NCBI GenBank assembly: GCA_018340375.1
Contig: JAFFJZ010000041.1
Coordinates: 248,001-312,000 of the forward strand
From: Gonatopus flavifemur
Lineage: Eukaryota; Arthropoda; Insecta; Hymenoptera; Dryinidae
Length of the DNA stretch: 64,000 nucleotides
Reading direction: 5' to 3'
Made by a program: the position numbers and the translations under genes. Positions 20,499 to 31,538 of the stretch are shown one piece after another. How positions within the stretch are numbered: the first letter of the stretch is position 1; the number at the start of each line of letters is the position of its first letter. The notes below the pieces were generated by a model, which was not told the DNA's origin, did not search any database, and worked only from the letters and a program-made list of their open reading frames with translations.

Positions 20499-23425
20499 CA
20501 CAGGCCTGCGAAATTTGACTTTTTTTTTTCCCCTCAAACAATAATATCTTTTTCCGAAGCATTTTGATCCGCTGAATCCGAATCTGGCTGCAGAATTGCT
20601 CTATCACGTCAGGTTTTTGAGATATTTCGACCTAAAAATGTGAAAAACACTGTTTTTCGACATATTTGGGGTTACGTAAAGTCGAAGGGTAATTTTTTTT
20701 CTCAAAACCAATACATGCACCTCAAAGTATAAGTCCTCCTCTTCCAAATGCCGTTGAGTTTGCTCAGATACCTTTTTTTTTCATTGAGATACGACAGTTT
20801 GAAAATTGTGTCTCCACCTATTTATTGAGTACATGAGCGCACAAATTTAAAATTGTCGTATCTCAATGAAAAAAAAAGATATTTCAGCAAACTCAACGGC
20901 ATTTGGAAGAGGATGACTGATACTTTGAGGTGCATCTATTGGTTTTGTGAAAAAAATTACCTTTCGACTTTACGGAACCTCAACTATGCAAAAAAACAGT
21001 GTTTTCCACTTTTTTAGGTCGGAATATCCCAAATACCTGACGTGATATAGCAATTCTGGAGCCATATGCGGATTCAGCGCACCAAAATGCTTCAGAAAAT
21101 GTTGAATGAATGAAGGGGATTGACTTTGGATTGTATTCTACATGAAACACCTTGAGTAGGCCAGGCGCATCACAACGATACGCTAAATTTTTTTCTTGAG
21201 CGAAATACGGTAGAAAATGCTTATAGCATATCACATAAATATATATTTATGCAATATGCTACACTATTATAATCGGGCGCCTACAAAATTCTCGCGCCGG
21301 GCGGTAATATCCTTCGAGCCAGCACTGCTGAGATCGTAGATTGTTTGTTGCTATGTTCAGACATTATTCCACTAATTCACTCGGAATGTACTGATTGTTG
21401 TTCTAATTTTTTCCTCCGTGTACAAGTATCGAGTGTCCAGTAATTGTTGTGAATTTCGTGTATTTAAAAAAGTTTCACAAATGGCTTCTCGAAAATGTAT
21501 CAATGCTCCAGATAACTTCTGCTACATATGTGGAAATTATGTAATAAAGAGACAGCAACAAATAATTTCTAAATGTATTGAAGAACTATACGATAGCTAT
21601 TTCAAAATCAACATAAAAAACCAAGACAAACAATGGGCGCCTCATAAAGTGTGTTCGACATGTGTACGTGAACTTCGGAAATGGTCAAGAGGAGAAAAAC
21701 ATTGTTTTAGTTTACAGACTCCAATGATTTGGATGGAACCGCAAAATCATATCAACGATTGTTACTTCTGCTGTTCAAACATAAAAGGATTTAATTCTAA
21801 AAATAAAGCAGCGATAAGTTATCCTGATATTCGTTCTGTGATTTTACCTACGTATAAAGATCCTGATAGCAAAGAGTTATGCCATCCTGCCCAACCATTT
21901 TCATCTGATCCTAGTTTATTTCAAGAGGCTATAATGAATACTTCAGATCCTGACGATGAATATTACGAGTGCAACGAAACACCACCACTGTTTTCTCAAA
22001 GTGAATTGAATGATTTGACAAGAGATCTTAATCTTCCGAAAGATGCTGCGGAATTACTCGGTTCCAGATTGAAGGAAAAAAACATGCTGGATCGTACAAC
22101 GAACTTTTATTGGTATAGAAATAGAGAGAAGGATTTTCTACCGTATTTTGCTCAAGAAAAAAATTTAGTGTATTGTTGTGATGTGCCTGGCCTACTCAAA
22201 ATGTTTGATGTAGAATACAATCCAAATGATTGGAGACTTTTTATAGATTCTTCGAAACGGAGCCTCAAAGTAGTATTGTTACATAATGGTAATAAATTTG
22301 CTTCTTTGCCTATTGGACATTCTACTCATTTGAAAGAATGTTATGAAAATTTGGATTTCGTCCTCAAAAATAAATTACTCCAATCATAACTGGACTATAT
22401 GTGGTGATCTCAAAATATTAACTATGTTGCTTGGTCAACAAGGAGGGTATACAAAATACCCTGTTTTCTATGTGAATGGGATAGTAGGAATAGAGCACGA
22501 CATTGGATCCAGAAAGATTGGCCACAGAGAGCATCATTGAACCCTGGAAGTAAAAATGTTGTACACGAAACACTAGTTGACCGCTCCAAAATTCTGCTAC
22601 CTCCGCTTCATATCAAATTAGGCATTATGAAGCAATTCGTAAAGGCATTGCCTAAAGATGGTCTTCGTTTCAAATATTTATGTGATAAATTCAAGCATTT
22701 ATCGGATGCGAAGATAAAAGAAGGCGTTTTTGTTGGTCCAGACATAAGGAAATTGATGCAAGATCCTGACTTTGAAAAAACTATGAATAAAACCGAGAAG
22801 CTCGCTTGGAAGTCATTTAAGGAAGTCGTACAACATTTTTAGGGAACAGAAAAAGCCCTGATTATGAAAATATAGTCAACAGCATGCTTAACAATTTCAA
22901 AACCCTGGGTTGTAATATGAGTATAAAACTCCATTATTTGCATTCCCATATTGACTTTTTCCCCGAGAATCTTGGTGCTGTCAGTGAAGAGCAAGGGGAG
23001 AGATTTCATCAAGACCTTAAGGTTATGGAGACCAGATATCAAGGAAGGTGGGACGTTAGAATGATGGCTGACTATTGCTGGATGTTAAAGAGAGATGAAC
23101 CGAATCATGAGTACAACAGAAAGAGATCAAACAGAAGTTTTGAAGAAACTAGAAAAAGATATCATAAGTCCTTTTGATTTATCTAGTATCTCAGGTCTTG
23201 TTTGAAACCAGTGCAGCCCCATGTCTGAATTTTATATAAAACGTATATATTTTTCGTTCATACAAATTGTTTAAAAAACTGTAAATATTCATATCTCACA
23301 TAAAAATGAATCCCGATGTGCTGTAAAAAAACTGGCGTTATATTTTAGTTCCACAATCTGAATACCTGGAAAGGAACCATTATTGTTCGAAGGGAAAATA
23401 AAAACTTATATTCCGCAGGTCTGTG
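20499..23425 (+). mobile_element. DNA transposon copy A (CACAGGCC...GGTCTGTG termini)
   Basis: A 2.93-kb element starting CACAGGCCTGCGAAATTTG and ending CCGCAGGTCTGTG, with short terminal inverted repeats. Its first 600 bp fold on themselves: 20545-20815 is inverted at 20835-21110. Next comes a stray, inverted piece of its own transposase gene (21138-21222, - strand, PYFAQEKNLAYRCDAPGLL), then an intergenic leader and the transposase at 21481-23177. It lies immediately left of arm B, separated by AATTA. A nearly identical inverted copy is at 24253-27178. The superfamily is not certain from sequence alone. Confidence 0.88.
21481..23177 (+). pseudogene. transposase of copy A, two frameshifts
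   Basis: The encoded protein starts MASRKCINAPDNFCYICGNY, with paired CxxC motifs (CYICG, VCSTCVREL, CYFC) that look like zinc-binding fingers. A DDE-like core follows: WRLFIDSS, ICGDLK with GQQGGYTKYPCF, and SEEQGERFHQD, then MMADYCWMLKRD. These motifs mark a repetitive protein family common in arthropod and cnidarian genomes; assignment of D, D and E to these three motifs is my inference. Copy A has lost two bases in an A run near 22370 (five A, where the sister copy has seven), and both copies share a one-base loss at about 22838 that makes HF followed by TAG. The C-terminal part continues at 22884-23177. Confidence 0.85.
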
Positions 23426-23430
23426 AATTA

Positions 23431-24250
23431 CACAGGCCTGCGAGGTTTTTCCCCCTTGGAACTGGTGACCATTTTCCGAAGTAATTTGCTGCGTAGAATC
23501 CGAATCCGGAGCCAGAATTGGGCTATCACGTCAGGATTTTGAGATATCTGAGGGTAAATACGCGAAAAATGCGGTTTTTCGCTACTTTTGAGGTTATGTA
23601 CAGGACGCATAAAATTTTTTTGATCTTTTCTCTCAACTTCATCAATTTGCACTACTCTTCCCGTTTAAAATGAGCTATTGAACGTTCATGTACGATTTTT
23701 TCTCGCAAAGTTACGACCATTCTAAGTTGTGTAATATGTCCCAACAACAGAATGAGTATTCGCATTTATTACACTGATCGACAATGAAATTCTCCTTCAA
23801 ATGAAATTCTCTTTTCTGAAGTAATTTTCTGCGTAGAATCCAAATCCGGAGTCAGGATTGGGCCATCGCGTAAGCATTTCAAGATATTTAAGATTAGGTC
23901 CACGAAAAATGGGTTTTTTGATTACTTTGGAATTCATGTACCGAGTGCACAATTTTTTTTAGTCTTTTCTTCTAATTGCATCATCCAGTACTACTCCTAC
24001 TCTTCAAGATAAGCTATTAATCGGTGACCTACAATTTCTCCTTGCAGAGTTACGAGTATTCCAAGTTGTGAAATATATCCCCAAGATTATAATATTTCTA
24101 GGATCTCCTGAGGGTGCTGCCAGGATGTATGGGAATGAAAATTCTAATTTTCTAATATGATATTCTTATTCAGCGACCCAAAAACTTATATGTTCACATA
24201 TTCAAGGAAAATTTCCCTTCAAAAAAATGGGTTCCCCAAAGGGTTGACAA
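23431..24250. mobile_element. arm B of a palindromic non-autonomous element
   Basis: About 820 bp beginning CACAGGCCTGCGAGGTTTTT and ending CCCCAAAGGGTTGA followed by CAATT. Its first 150 bp resemble the end of copy A (CGTAGAATCCGAATCCGGAG, ATCACGTCAGGATTTTGAG), so it belongs to the same family. A second internal repetition of that end occurs near 23815. It has no coding capacity. Its inverted partner is B' at 27179-27998. B and B' would form one palindrome of about 1.64 kb if copy A' between them were removed. Confidence 0.85.
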
Positions 24251-24252
24251 TT

Positions 24253-27178
24253 CACAGACCTGCGGAATATAAGTTTTTATTTTCCCTTCGAACAATAATG
24301 GTTCCTTTCCAGGTATTCAGATTGTGGAACTAAAATATAACGCCAGTTTTTTTACAGCACATCGGGATTCATTTTTATGTGAGATATGAATATTTACAGT
24401 TTTTTAAACAATTTGTATGAACGAAAAATATATACGTTTTATATAAAATTCAGACATGGGGCTGCACTGGTTTCAAACAAGACCTGAGATACTAGATAAA
24501 TCAAAAGGACTTATGATATCTTTTTCTAGTTTCTTCAAAACTTCTGTTTGATCTCTTTCTGTTGTACTCATGATTCGGTTCATCTCTCTTTAACATCCAG
24601 CAATAGTCAGCCATCATTCTAACGTCCCACCTTCCTTGATATCTGGTCTCCATAACCTTAAGGTCTTGATGAAATCTCTCCCTTGCTCTTCACTGACAGC
24701 ACCAAGATTCTCGGGGAAAAGTCAATATGGGAATGCAAATAATGGAGTTTTATACTCATATTACAACCCAGGGTTTTGAAATTGTTAAGCATGCTGTTGA
24801 CTATATTTTCATAATCAGGGCTTTTTCTGTTCCCTAAAAATGTTGTACGACTTCCTTAAATGACTTCCAAGCGAGCTTCTCGGTTTTATTCATAGTTTTT
24901 TCAAAGTCAGGATCTTGCATCAATTTCCTTATGTCTGGACCAACAAAAACGCCTTCTTTTATCTTCGCATCCGATAAATGCTTGAATTTATCACATAAAT
25001 ATTTGAAACGAAGACCATCTTTAGGCAATGCCTTTACGAATTGCTTCATAATGCCTAATTTGATATGAAGCGGAGGTAGCAGAATTTTGGAGCGGTCAAC
25101 TAGTGTTTCGTGTACAACATTTTTACTTCCAGGGTTCAATGATGCTCTCTGTGGCCAATCTTTCTGGATCCAATGTCGTGCTCTATTCCTACTATCCCAT
25201 TCACATAGAAAACAGGGGTATTTTGTATACCCTCCTTGTTGACCAAGCAACATAGTTAATATTTTGAGATCACCACATATAGTCCAGTTATGATTGGAGT
25301 AATTTATTTTTTTGAGGACGAAATCCAAATTTTCATAACATTCTTTCAAATGAGTAGAATGTCCAATAGGCAAAGAAGCAAATTTATTACCATTATGTAA
25401 CAATACTACTTTGAGGCTCCGTTTCGAAGAATCTATAAAAAGTCTCCAATCATTTGGATTGTATTCTACATCAAACATTTTGAGTAGGCCAGGCACATCA
25501 CAACAATACACTAAATTTTTTTCTTGAGCAAAATACGGTAGGAAATCCTTCTCTCTATTTCTATACCAATAAAAGTTCGTTGTACGATCCAGCATGTTTT
25601 TTTCCTTCAATCTGGAACCGAGTAATTCCGCAGCATCTTTCGGAAGATTAAGATCTCTTGTCAAATCATTCAATTCACTTTGAGAAAACAGTGGTGGTGT
25701 TTCGTTGCACTCGTAATATTCATCGTCAGGATCTGAAGTATTCATTATAGCCTCTTGAAATAAACTAGGATCAGATGAAAATGGTTGGGCAGGATGGCAT
25801 AACTCTTTGCTATCAGGATCTTTATACGTAGGTAAAATCACAGAACGAATATCAGGATAACTTATCGCTGCTTTATTTTTAGAATTAAATCCTTTTATGT
25901 TTGAACAGCAGAAGTAACAATCGTTGATATGATTTTGCGGTTCCATCCAAATCATTGGAGTCTGTAAACTAAAACAATGTTTTTCTCCTCTTGACCATTT
26001 CCGAAGTTCACGTACACATGTCGAACACACTTTATGAGGCGCCCATTGTTTGTCTTGGTTTTTTATGTTGATTTTGAAATAGCTATCGTATAGTTCTTCA
26101 ATACATTTAGAAATTATTTGTTGCTGTCTCTTTATTACATAATTTCCACATATGTAGCAGAAGTTATCTGGAGCATTGATACATTTTCGAGAAGCCATTT
26201 GTGAAACTTTTTTTTAAATACACGAAATTCACAACAATTACTGGACACTCGATACTTGTACACGGAGGAAAAAATTAGAACAACAATCAGTACATTCCGA
26301 GTGAATTAGTGGAATAATGTCTGAACATAGCAACAAACAATCTACGATCTCAGCAGTGCTGGCTCGAAGGATATTACCGCCCGGCGCGAGAATTTTGTAG
26401 GCGCCCGATTATAATAGTGTAGCATATTGCATAAATATATATTTATGTGATATGCTATAAGCATTTTCTACCGTATTTCGCTCAAGAAAAAAATTTAGCG
26501 TATCGTTGTGATGCGCCTGGCCTACTCAAGGTGTTTCATGTAGAATACAATCCAAAGTCAATCCCCTTCATTCATTCAACATTTTCTGAAGCATTTTGGT
26601 GCGCTGAATCCGCATATGGCTCCAGAATTGCTATATCACGTCAGGTATTTGGGATATTCCGACCTAAAATGTGGAAAACACTGTTTTTGGCATATTTGAG
26701 GTTCCGTAAAGTCGAAAGGTAATTTTTCACAAAACCAATAGATGCACATCAATTTATCAGTCATCCTGTTCAAACTGCCGTTGAGTTTGCTGAAATATCT
26801 TTTTTTTTCATTGAGATACGACAATTTTAAATTTGTGCGCTCATGTACTCAATAAATAGGTGGAGACACAATTTTCAAACTGTCGTATCTCAATGAAAAA
26901 AAAAGGTATCTGAGCAAACTCAACGGCATTTGGAAGAGGAGGACTTATACTTTGAGGTGCATGTATTGGTTTTGAGAAAAAAAATTACCCTTCGACTTTA
27001 CGTAACCCCAAATATGTCGAAAAACAGTGTTTTTCACATTTTTAGGTCGAAATATCTCAAAAACCTGACGTGATAGAGCAATTCTGCAGCCAGATTCGGA
27101 TTCAGCGGATCAAAATGCTTCGGAAGAAGATATTATTGTTTGAGGGGGAAAAAAAAAGTCAAATTTCGCAGGCCTGTG
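24253..27178 (-). mobile_element. DNA transposon copy A', inverted relative to A
   Basis: A 2.93-kb reverse-complement copy of A, starting CACAGACCTGCGGAATATAAG (as CACAGACCTGCGG then AATATAAG) and ending TTCGCAGGCCTGTG. It contains the same sub-terminal foldback (26570-27130), the same stray transposase piece (now + strand, 26459-26545) and the same transposase gene. It sits between B and B', exactly at what would be the dyad centre of that palindrome. Only scattered substitutions and a few one- or two-base indels separate A from A', so the duplication is recent. Confidence 0.9.
24501..26198 (-). pseudogene. transposase of copy A', 454 intact codons then frameshifted end
   Basis: The better-preserved sister of the copy A transposase: the frame is open from the ATG at 26198 to 24834 (454 codons), covering the CxxC fingers and the first two putative catalytic motifs without interruption. 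It then meets the TAG shared with copy A. The C-terminal third, with FHQD and MMADYCW, continues in another frame to 24501 and has lost one G in the GGGG run near 24680 that copy A keeps. Neither copy can make the full protein without frame correction. Confidence 0.87.
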
Positions 27179-27998
27179 TTATCAACCCTTTGGGGCACCC
27201 ATTTTTTTGAAGGGAAATTTTCCTTGAATATGTGAACATATAAGTTTTTGGGTCGCTGAATAAGAATATCATATTAGAAAATTAGAATTTTCATTCCCAT
27301 ACATCCTGGCAGCACCCTCAGGAGATCCTAGAAATATTATAATCTTGGGGATATATTTCACAACTTGGAATACTCGTAACTCTGCAAGGAGAAATTGTAG
27401 GTCACCGATTAATAGCTTATCTTGAAGAGTAAGAGTAGTACTGGATGATGCAATTAGAAGAAAAGACTAAAAAAAATTGTGCACTCGGTACATGAATTCC
27501 AAAGTAATCAAAAAACCCATTTTTCGTGGACCTAATCTTAAATATCTTGAAATGCTTACGCGATGGCCCAATCCTGACTCCGGATTTGGATTCTACGCAG
27601 AAAATTACTTCAGAAAAGAGAATTTCATTTGAAGGAGAATTTCATTGTCGATCAGTGTAATAAATGCGAATACTCATTCTGTTGTTGGGACATATTACAC
27701 AACTTAGAATGGTCGTAACTTTGCGAGAAAAAATCGTACATGAACGTTCAATAGCTCATTTTAAACGGGAAGAGTAGTGCAAATTGATGAAGTTGAGAGA
27801 AAAGATCAAAAAAATTTTATGCGTCCTGTACATAACCTCAAAAGTAGCGAAAAACCGCATTTTTCGCGTATTTACCCTCAGATATCTCAAAATCCTGACG
27901 TGATAGCCCAATTCTGGCTCCGGATTCGGATTCTACGCAGCAAATTACTTCGGAAAATGGTCACCAGTTCCAAGGGGGAAAAACCTCGCAGGCCTGTG
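27179..27998. mobile_element. arm B' of the palindromic non-autonomous element
   Basis: Reverse complement of arm B: starts TTATCAACCCTTTGGGG and ends AACCTCGCAGGCCTGTG, followed by TTATC outside. The outermost bases beyond GGCCTGTG are TTAT or TAAT at every such end in this window (15933, 20499, 23431, 27178, 27998), so either the terminal repeat is slightly longer than drawn or the family prefers such a target. Confidence 0.85.
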
Positions 27999-28425
27999 TT
28001 ATCTATCAATTCTGCGGTCTATTCCAAATTATTCAACCATAATTTGTTACAAACATCACAGACTCTACTGTTCGAAAACGTATACTCATGGAGGCGATGC
28101 CTAGTGTGTACCGTTGCCGAAACATAAAATATAAAACTTATAACGTACAAAATTAACACAAAGAAAATTTCAAAAGAATTGAAGTAAAATCAGGAACAAA
28201 CCTAGGCATAATGAGTAGACGAAACAGACATACTGAAACATATATATCCACGGATTACGGACACACATGTGACGAAAGACAACATGAACTAACAACAAGA
28301 AGAAGCTTAGATAACGAAACAGTACAGACACAGACATGCTACACAAGTAGAATATAATCCAACTTTTACAAAAGTTTTTTTAGACAGAAAAAAACGCTAA
28401 ATTAAATTGTCAAACCAATTGAATT

Positions 28426-28665
28426 ATGAATAGTGAACCTACATTCGATGACACGTTGTTGGGATCTCGCAACCAAAATGCGTCATTGATCAGTGCAAAA
28501 TACTTAAAGTACCACCTTTTTATGTTTATTTTGATAGCTTTAGTTACTATTGTATCCTTCTCTATGTTATGTGTGTACTACTATCAATCTATGCTTGAGT
28601 TTAAGAAATTACGTGTCATATCCCACATTTGCATGAAGTTTTTCGATCTCAAGATTTGCAATTAG
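28426..28665 (+). CDS. small single-pass membrane protein ORF, unrecognised
   Basis: An intact 79-codon frame with an ATG start. A hydrophilic N-terminus of about 30 residues is followed by one clear transmembrane segment (HLFMFILIALVTIVSFSML) and a basic tail with several cysteines. I do not recognise it. It lies just upstream of the virus-like block at 28738, so it could be part of that insertion, or a chance frame. Confidence 0.25.
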   Translation: MNSEPTFDDTLLGSRNQNASLISAKYLKYHLFMFILIALVTIVSFSMLCVYYYQSMLEFKKLRVISHICMKFFDLKICN

Positions 28666-28737
28666 TGCTCGGTTTGATTCTTCCTTTCAGCTTGCTTAAT
28701 ATATTCTTTCTTTACGAATCACCGTATTCCAGAAACC

Positions 28738-30267
28738 ATGGCTGACTTTGAAGTTAAGGGTGAGGAGGAGGGGGTCCCCGAATTAAATAAGATAGACAAT
28801 ATCCAAATTGTGGACGCTCATTCCACTTTATTGTTGATGAAGATGTTCGGTTCACCGCTTCCATTTGTCGGGTTAAACTCAATGGGTTTCATGGCTTTGC
28901 CAAGTGGTATGGACATTGTTGCCATGATCGGACACTCTGAGCAAAGCCACGTTATATGGAATCAGAATTCCAGTTTTTATTTAGTATCCTTTGCTGCTCG
29001 CGACATAGTCGCACAGACTCCCCTCGGCCCCTATGAATACCCGATTTACAGTCAGAGAGTTGTACATGCTGTCAAGAAGAACTTGGTGGCAGCTGAACTG
29101 GCCACAAATCCTGAGGGTTACTCTCACACGAACAGACAGTATCTGGTTAGCGGCAGGTGTTACATGACGGCTCGCAAGTTAGTTGCAACGGTGGACCGTA
29201 GGTTCACTTACGATACGACTTAAATTTCCATTCCGGAACTTCAATCATCGACATATCCGATTTGCCGAATATAATTATCGATGACGACGAGGCTATAACG
29301 CTCAAATTCGTTTCGACAAGGCTTTGGCAAAATACGTTTCCTTGTCAATATGGAACTATTACGACGTAGTTCTTTTGTGAAAGAGGTTGCACTCGGTTCT
29401 CTCATCGCGAGGTGAAATAGTGGACGAGTATACTCGTTTGGATCGTGTTATTCCACAAGACATGTTAGCTATCCCAGATGATATCAACACATATCTGGCT
29501 GGGGTTGGTGATCCAACGGATATTGAAGGAAGGCTTCATCGCCTGTCTATCGAGCATCGATTCACTCAGATGGAGCAGAAGGGATCTCGTGGTTTCTCCG
29601 GTCAAATAGACACTGAGTCTCACGTGGCTTATGGAACTCTGCTGTCGTGTGGGATCGCGGTTTTACGCTCGGCCGAGGATGGTGAGAGGACAGTTAGTGA
29701 TCGTGGTGCGGGTTGGGACTTCCCCGACAATCTTGCCGCTGGCAAAGATCGTCCCACTGCTTGTCTACTCGACTGGGGACGAGCCGTTCGACTTGTTGAG
29801 AGTCAGCGTGACACGCCTTTGGCCGCTGGTTTCGTCGTGAACGATCAGGATGAGGTGGTTGCCACTGGTGTTCAGAACATCGGGGGGCTGCCAATTAATA
29901 CCGAGTTAATGACTGCAATCAGTCAGTATTTGCCTTCCTAAAGGTTCGTTGTTTTTTCAGTAGGCTGTCCCTTAACGCTCAAGGTTTACAGGCGCAGGTG
30001 CCTCATACAGTGCGGAGCCGGGACGAGGTCGCAGCCAGCCGCGATTTGAGCATAGCGCGGAAAGCAGATATTATTGAGTGTTGTGCTCAGTATTCTGCCT
30101 CGATTGCCGCCGGAGCTGGTACTTTCAGGTATCGCGCGAAAAGGCTCGAGCCCAGGATCGAGAATAACGATTGTTATTGTTGGAGTTTCGAGGATGCGGA
30201 TGCCCCTGCGATTCCTGTTTCAGCCGGATGGGTCGCAAATAAGAACGTTGTCTGGAGGTTCAACTAA
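28738..30267 (+). pseudogene. broken virus-like ORF block, unrecognised
   Basis: A GC-richer stretch with successive open frames on one strand: 28738-29223 (starts MADFEVKGEEEG), a shifted continuation 29218-29375, then 29387-29941 (ends ISQYLPS and stop), then about 29960-30267. The frames abut with no spacing typical of introns, so they look like one long reading frame of about 400 codons plus a second shorter one, broken by at least two frameshifts. Segments such as PLGPYEYPIYSQRVVHAV and NTYLAGVGDPTDIEGRLHRL read like real protein. I do not recognise the family. A non-retroviral endogenous viral element, possibly capsid-like, is the best guess; the block at 13.8-15.1 kb has the same character. 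Confidence 0.4.
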
Positions 30268-30283
30268 TACACAACAAAAAATC

Positions 30284-31420
30284 GATCACCATGATCTGTG
30301 TATGTGCGATTTCTGCGATAAGTACATAAGTCATATAGATCCAGAGAAATGGAGGTTTTGAATAGAAGTTTTCAGAATTGCAGAAATGCGGACTTATCGT
30401 GTAGATCATGAAGATCTCATTGATAGAGATGAAGATTCTGCCATCCAACTACCCAAACTTTCTCTAAAAGAACAAGAAGAACGATTCCAAGATACTTTTG
30501 GAAAAGATTCCGTATGGGTAGGAGCCAATATCTGCGGACACTTGAATACTCGATTCAACAACTCCACATGTATAGAAGAAGCTCATACTTGATTTGGACT
30601 TCAAGCAAAGGCTTGCGCCTCTAATCCAAACCCTTTCGATTTTCGCGAGAGATGCGTAAGAGGGTGGAGTAAAAATGAATTGCAACTCCGCTGTGGAGTA
30701 TCAAATTTAGGCGCAATTCATTTCCGATACACTAAACCAAAATCAATAGACGATATCATGAGTATAGCGCATTCGTACGGACTCAAAGTACCACCTGAAG
30801 CTCATTATCATCCAGACCAAGTAGATCAAAATCAGGAATCCTTGAACGCGGCCTCTGTTCGAAGAAAAACCGGTTTGCGCGATCGTTCGATTTGGGAAGG
30901 ATTGGTTATCAAAGGGTACGATAAAGAGACTTTCAATTCGTTAACTTGCATGCGCCTATTGGACAAAAACCGAGTCGCACTCAAAGAGCTGCTAGTAACG
31001 ACGAACTCGATCCACGCGATTTCTGCTCCGAATATATTTACCAACACGAACCTAACGAATGGGAATTCGAGCGATACATTCTGCAAGTCGCGATTGCAAG
31101 GAAGAGAAGAAGAAACAAGGAACAGTTCTTTGAAACTGATGATGAAAGTGAAGCTGAATTACCGGAAAATTGTAGAATAAGAGACCCCTCCAAACAAATT
31201 CAAAAATTCGAACAAAAAGAAAATCAGACCAATGACGTTCTCGAAAAGACCGAGCGTGCAACTCGCGCCTGTCTCTCAGAACGAAGTCACCACCGAATGC
31301 GAAAAATCCAGAAGACCCAAGAGTGAATTAAACACAACAGATAAACCTTCCTTTCGGAAACCATATCCAATGCCCATGCCCAAAAGAGGAGACGGAATTT
31401 TGAAAGAGAAGCGTTACTAA
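30284..31420 (+). pseudogene. broken ORF series with duplicated Cys/Trp motif, unrecognised
   Basis: Several + strand frames follow the virus-like block: CDFCDKYISHIDPEKWRF near 30308-30358; 30386-30592 with LSLKEQEERFQDTFGKDS; 30600-31180 with CGVSNLGAIHFRYTKPKSI; then 30946-31326 containing RDFCSEYIYQHEPNEWEFE; and an end at 31420 (MPKRGDGILKEKRY). The first and fourth pieces resemble each other (DFC..YI....P..W.FE, then an acidic DED or DDESE stretch), suggesting an internal duplication. At least three frame changes and a TGA near 30590 show it is broken. The last 100 bp recur at 19915-20025. Function unknown. Confidence 0.35.
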
Positions 31421-31436
31421 GGGATTGTTAACCCTC

Positions 31437-31490
31437 ATGTGGATACCCAGATTGGCCTACGTTGTTGGGCACCCGGGGTACCTGGGTATC
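31437..31490. repeat. hairpin with perfect 12-bp arms
   Basis: GTGGATACCCAG and CTGGGTATCCAC flank a loop of about 27 bp containing CACCCGGGGTAC. It lies just after the broken ORF series and before the Tc1 element. It could be a small element end or a structured RNA end; nothing decides between these. Confidence 0.55.
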
Positions 31491-31538
31491 CACCTACTTA
31501 TTTGATGAGTTTTCACAAATTTAAGTTGCCTTAATCTA

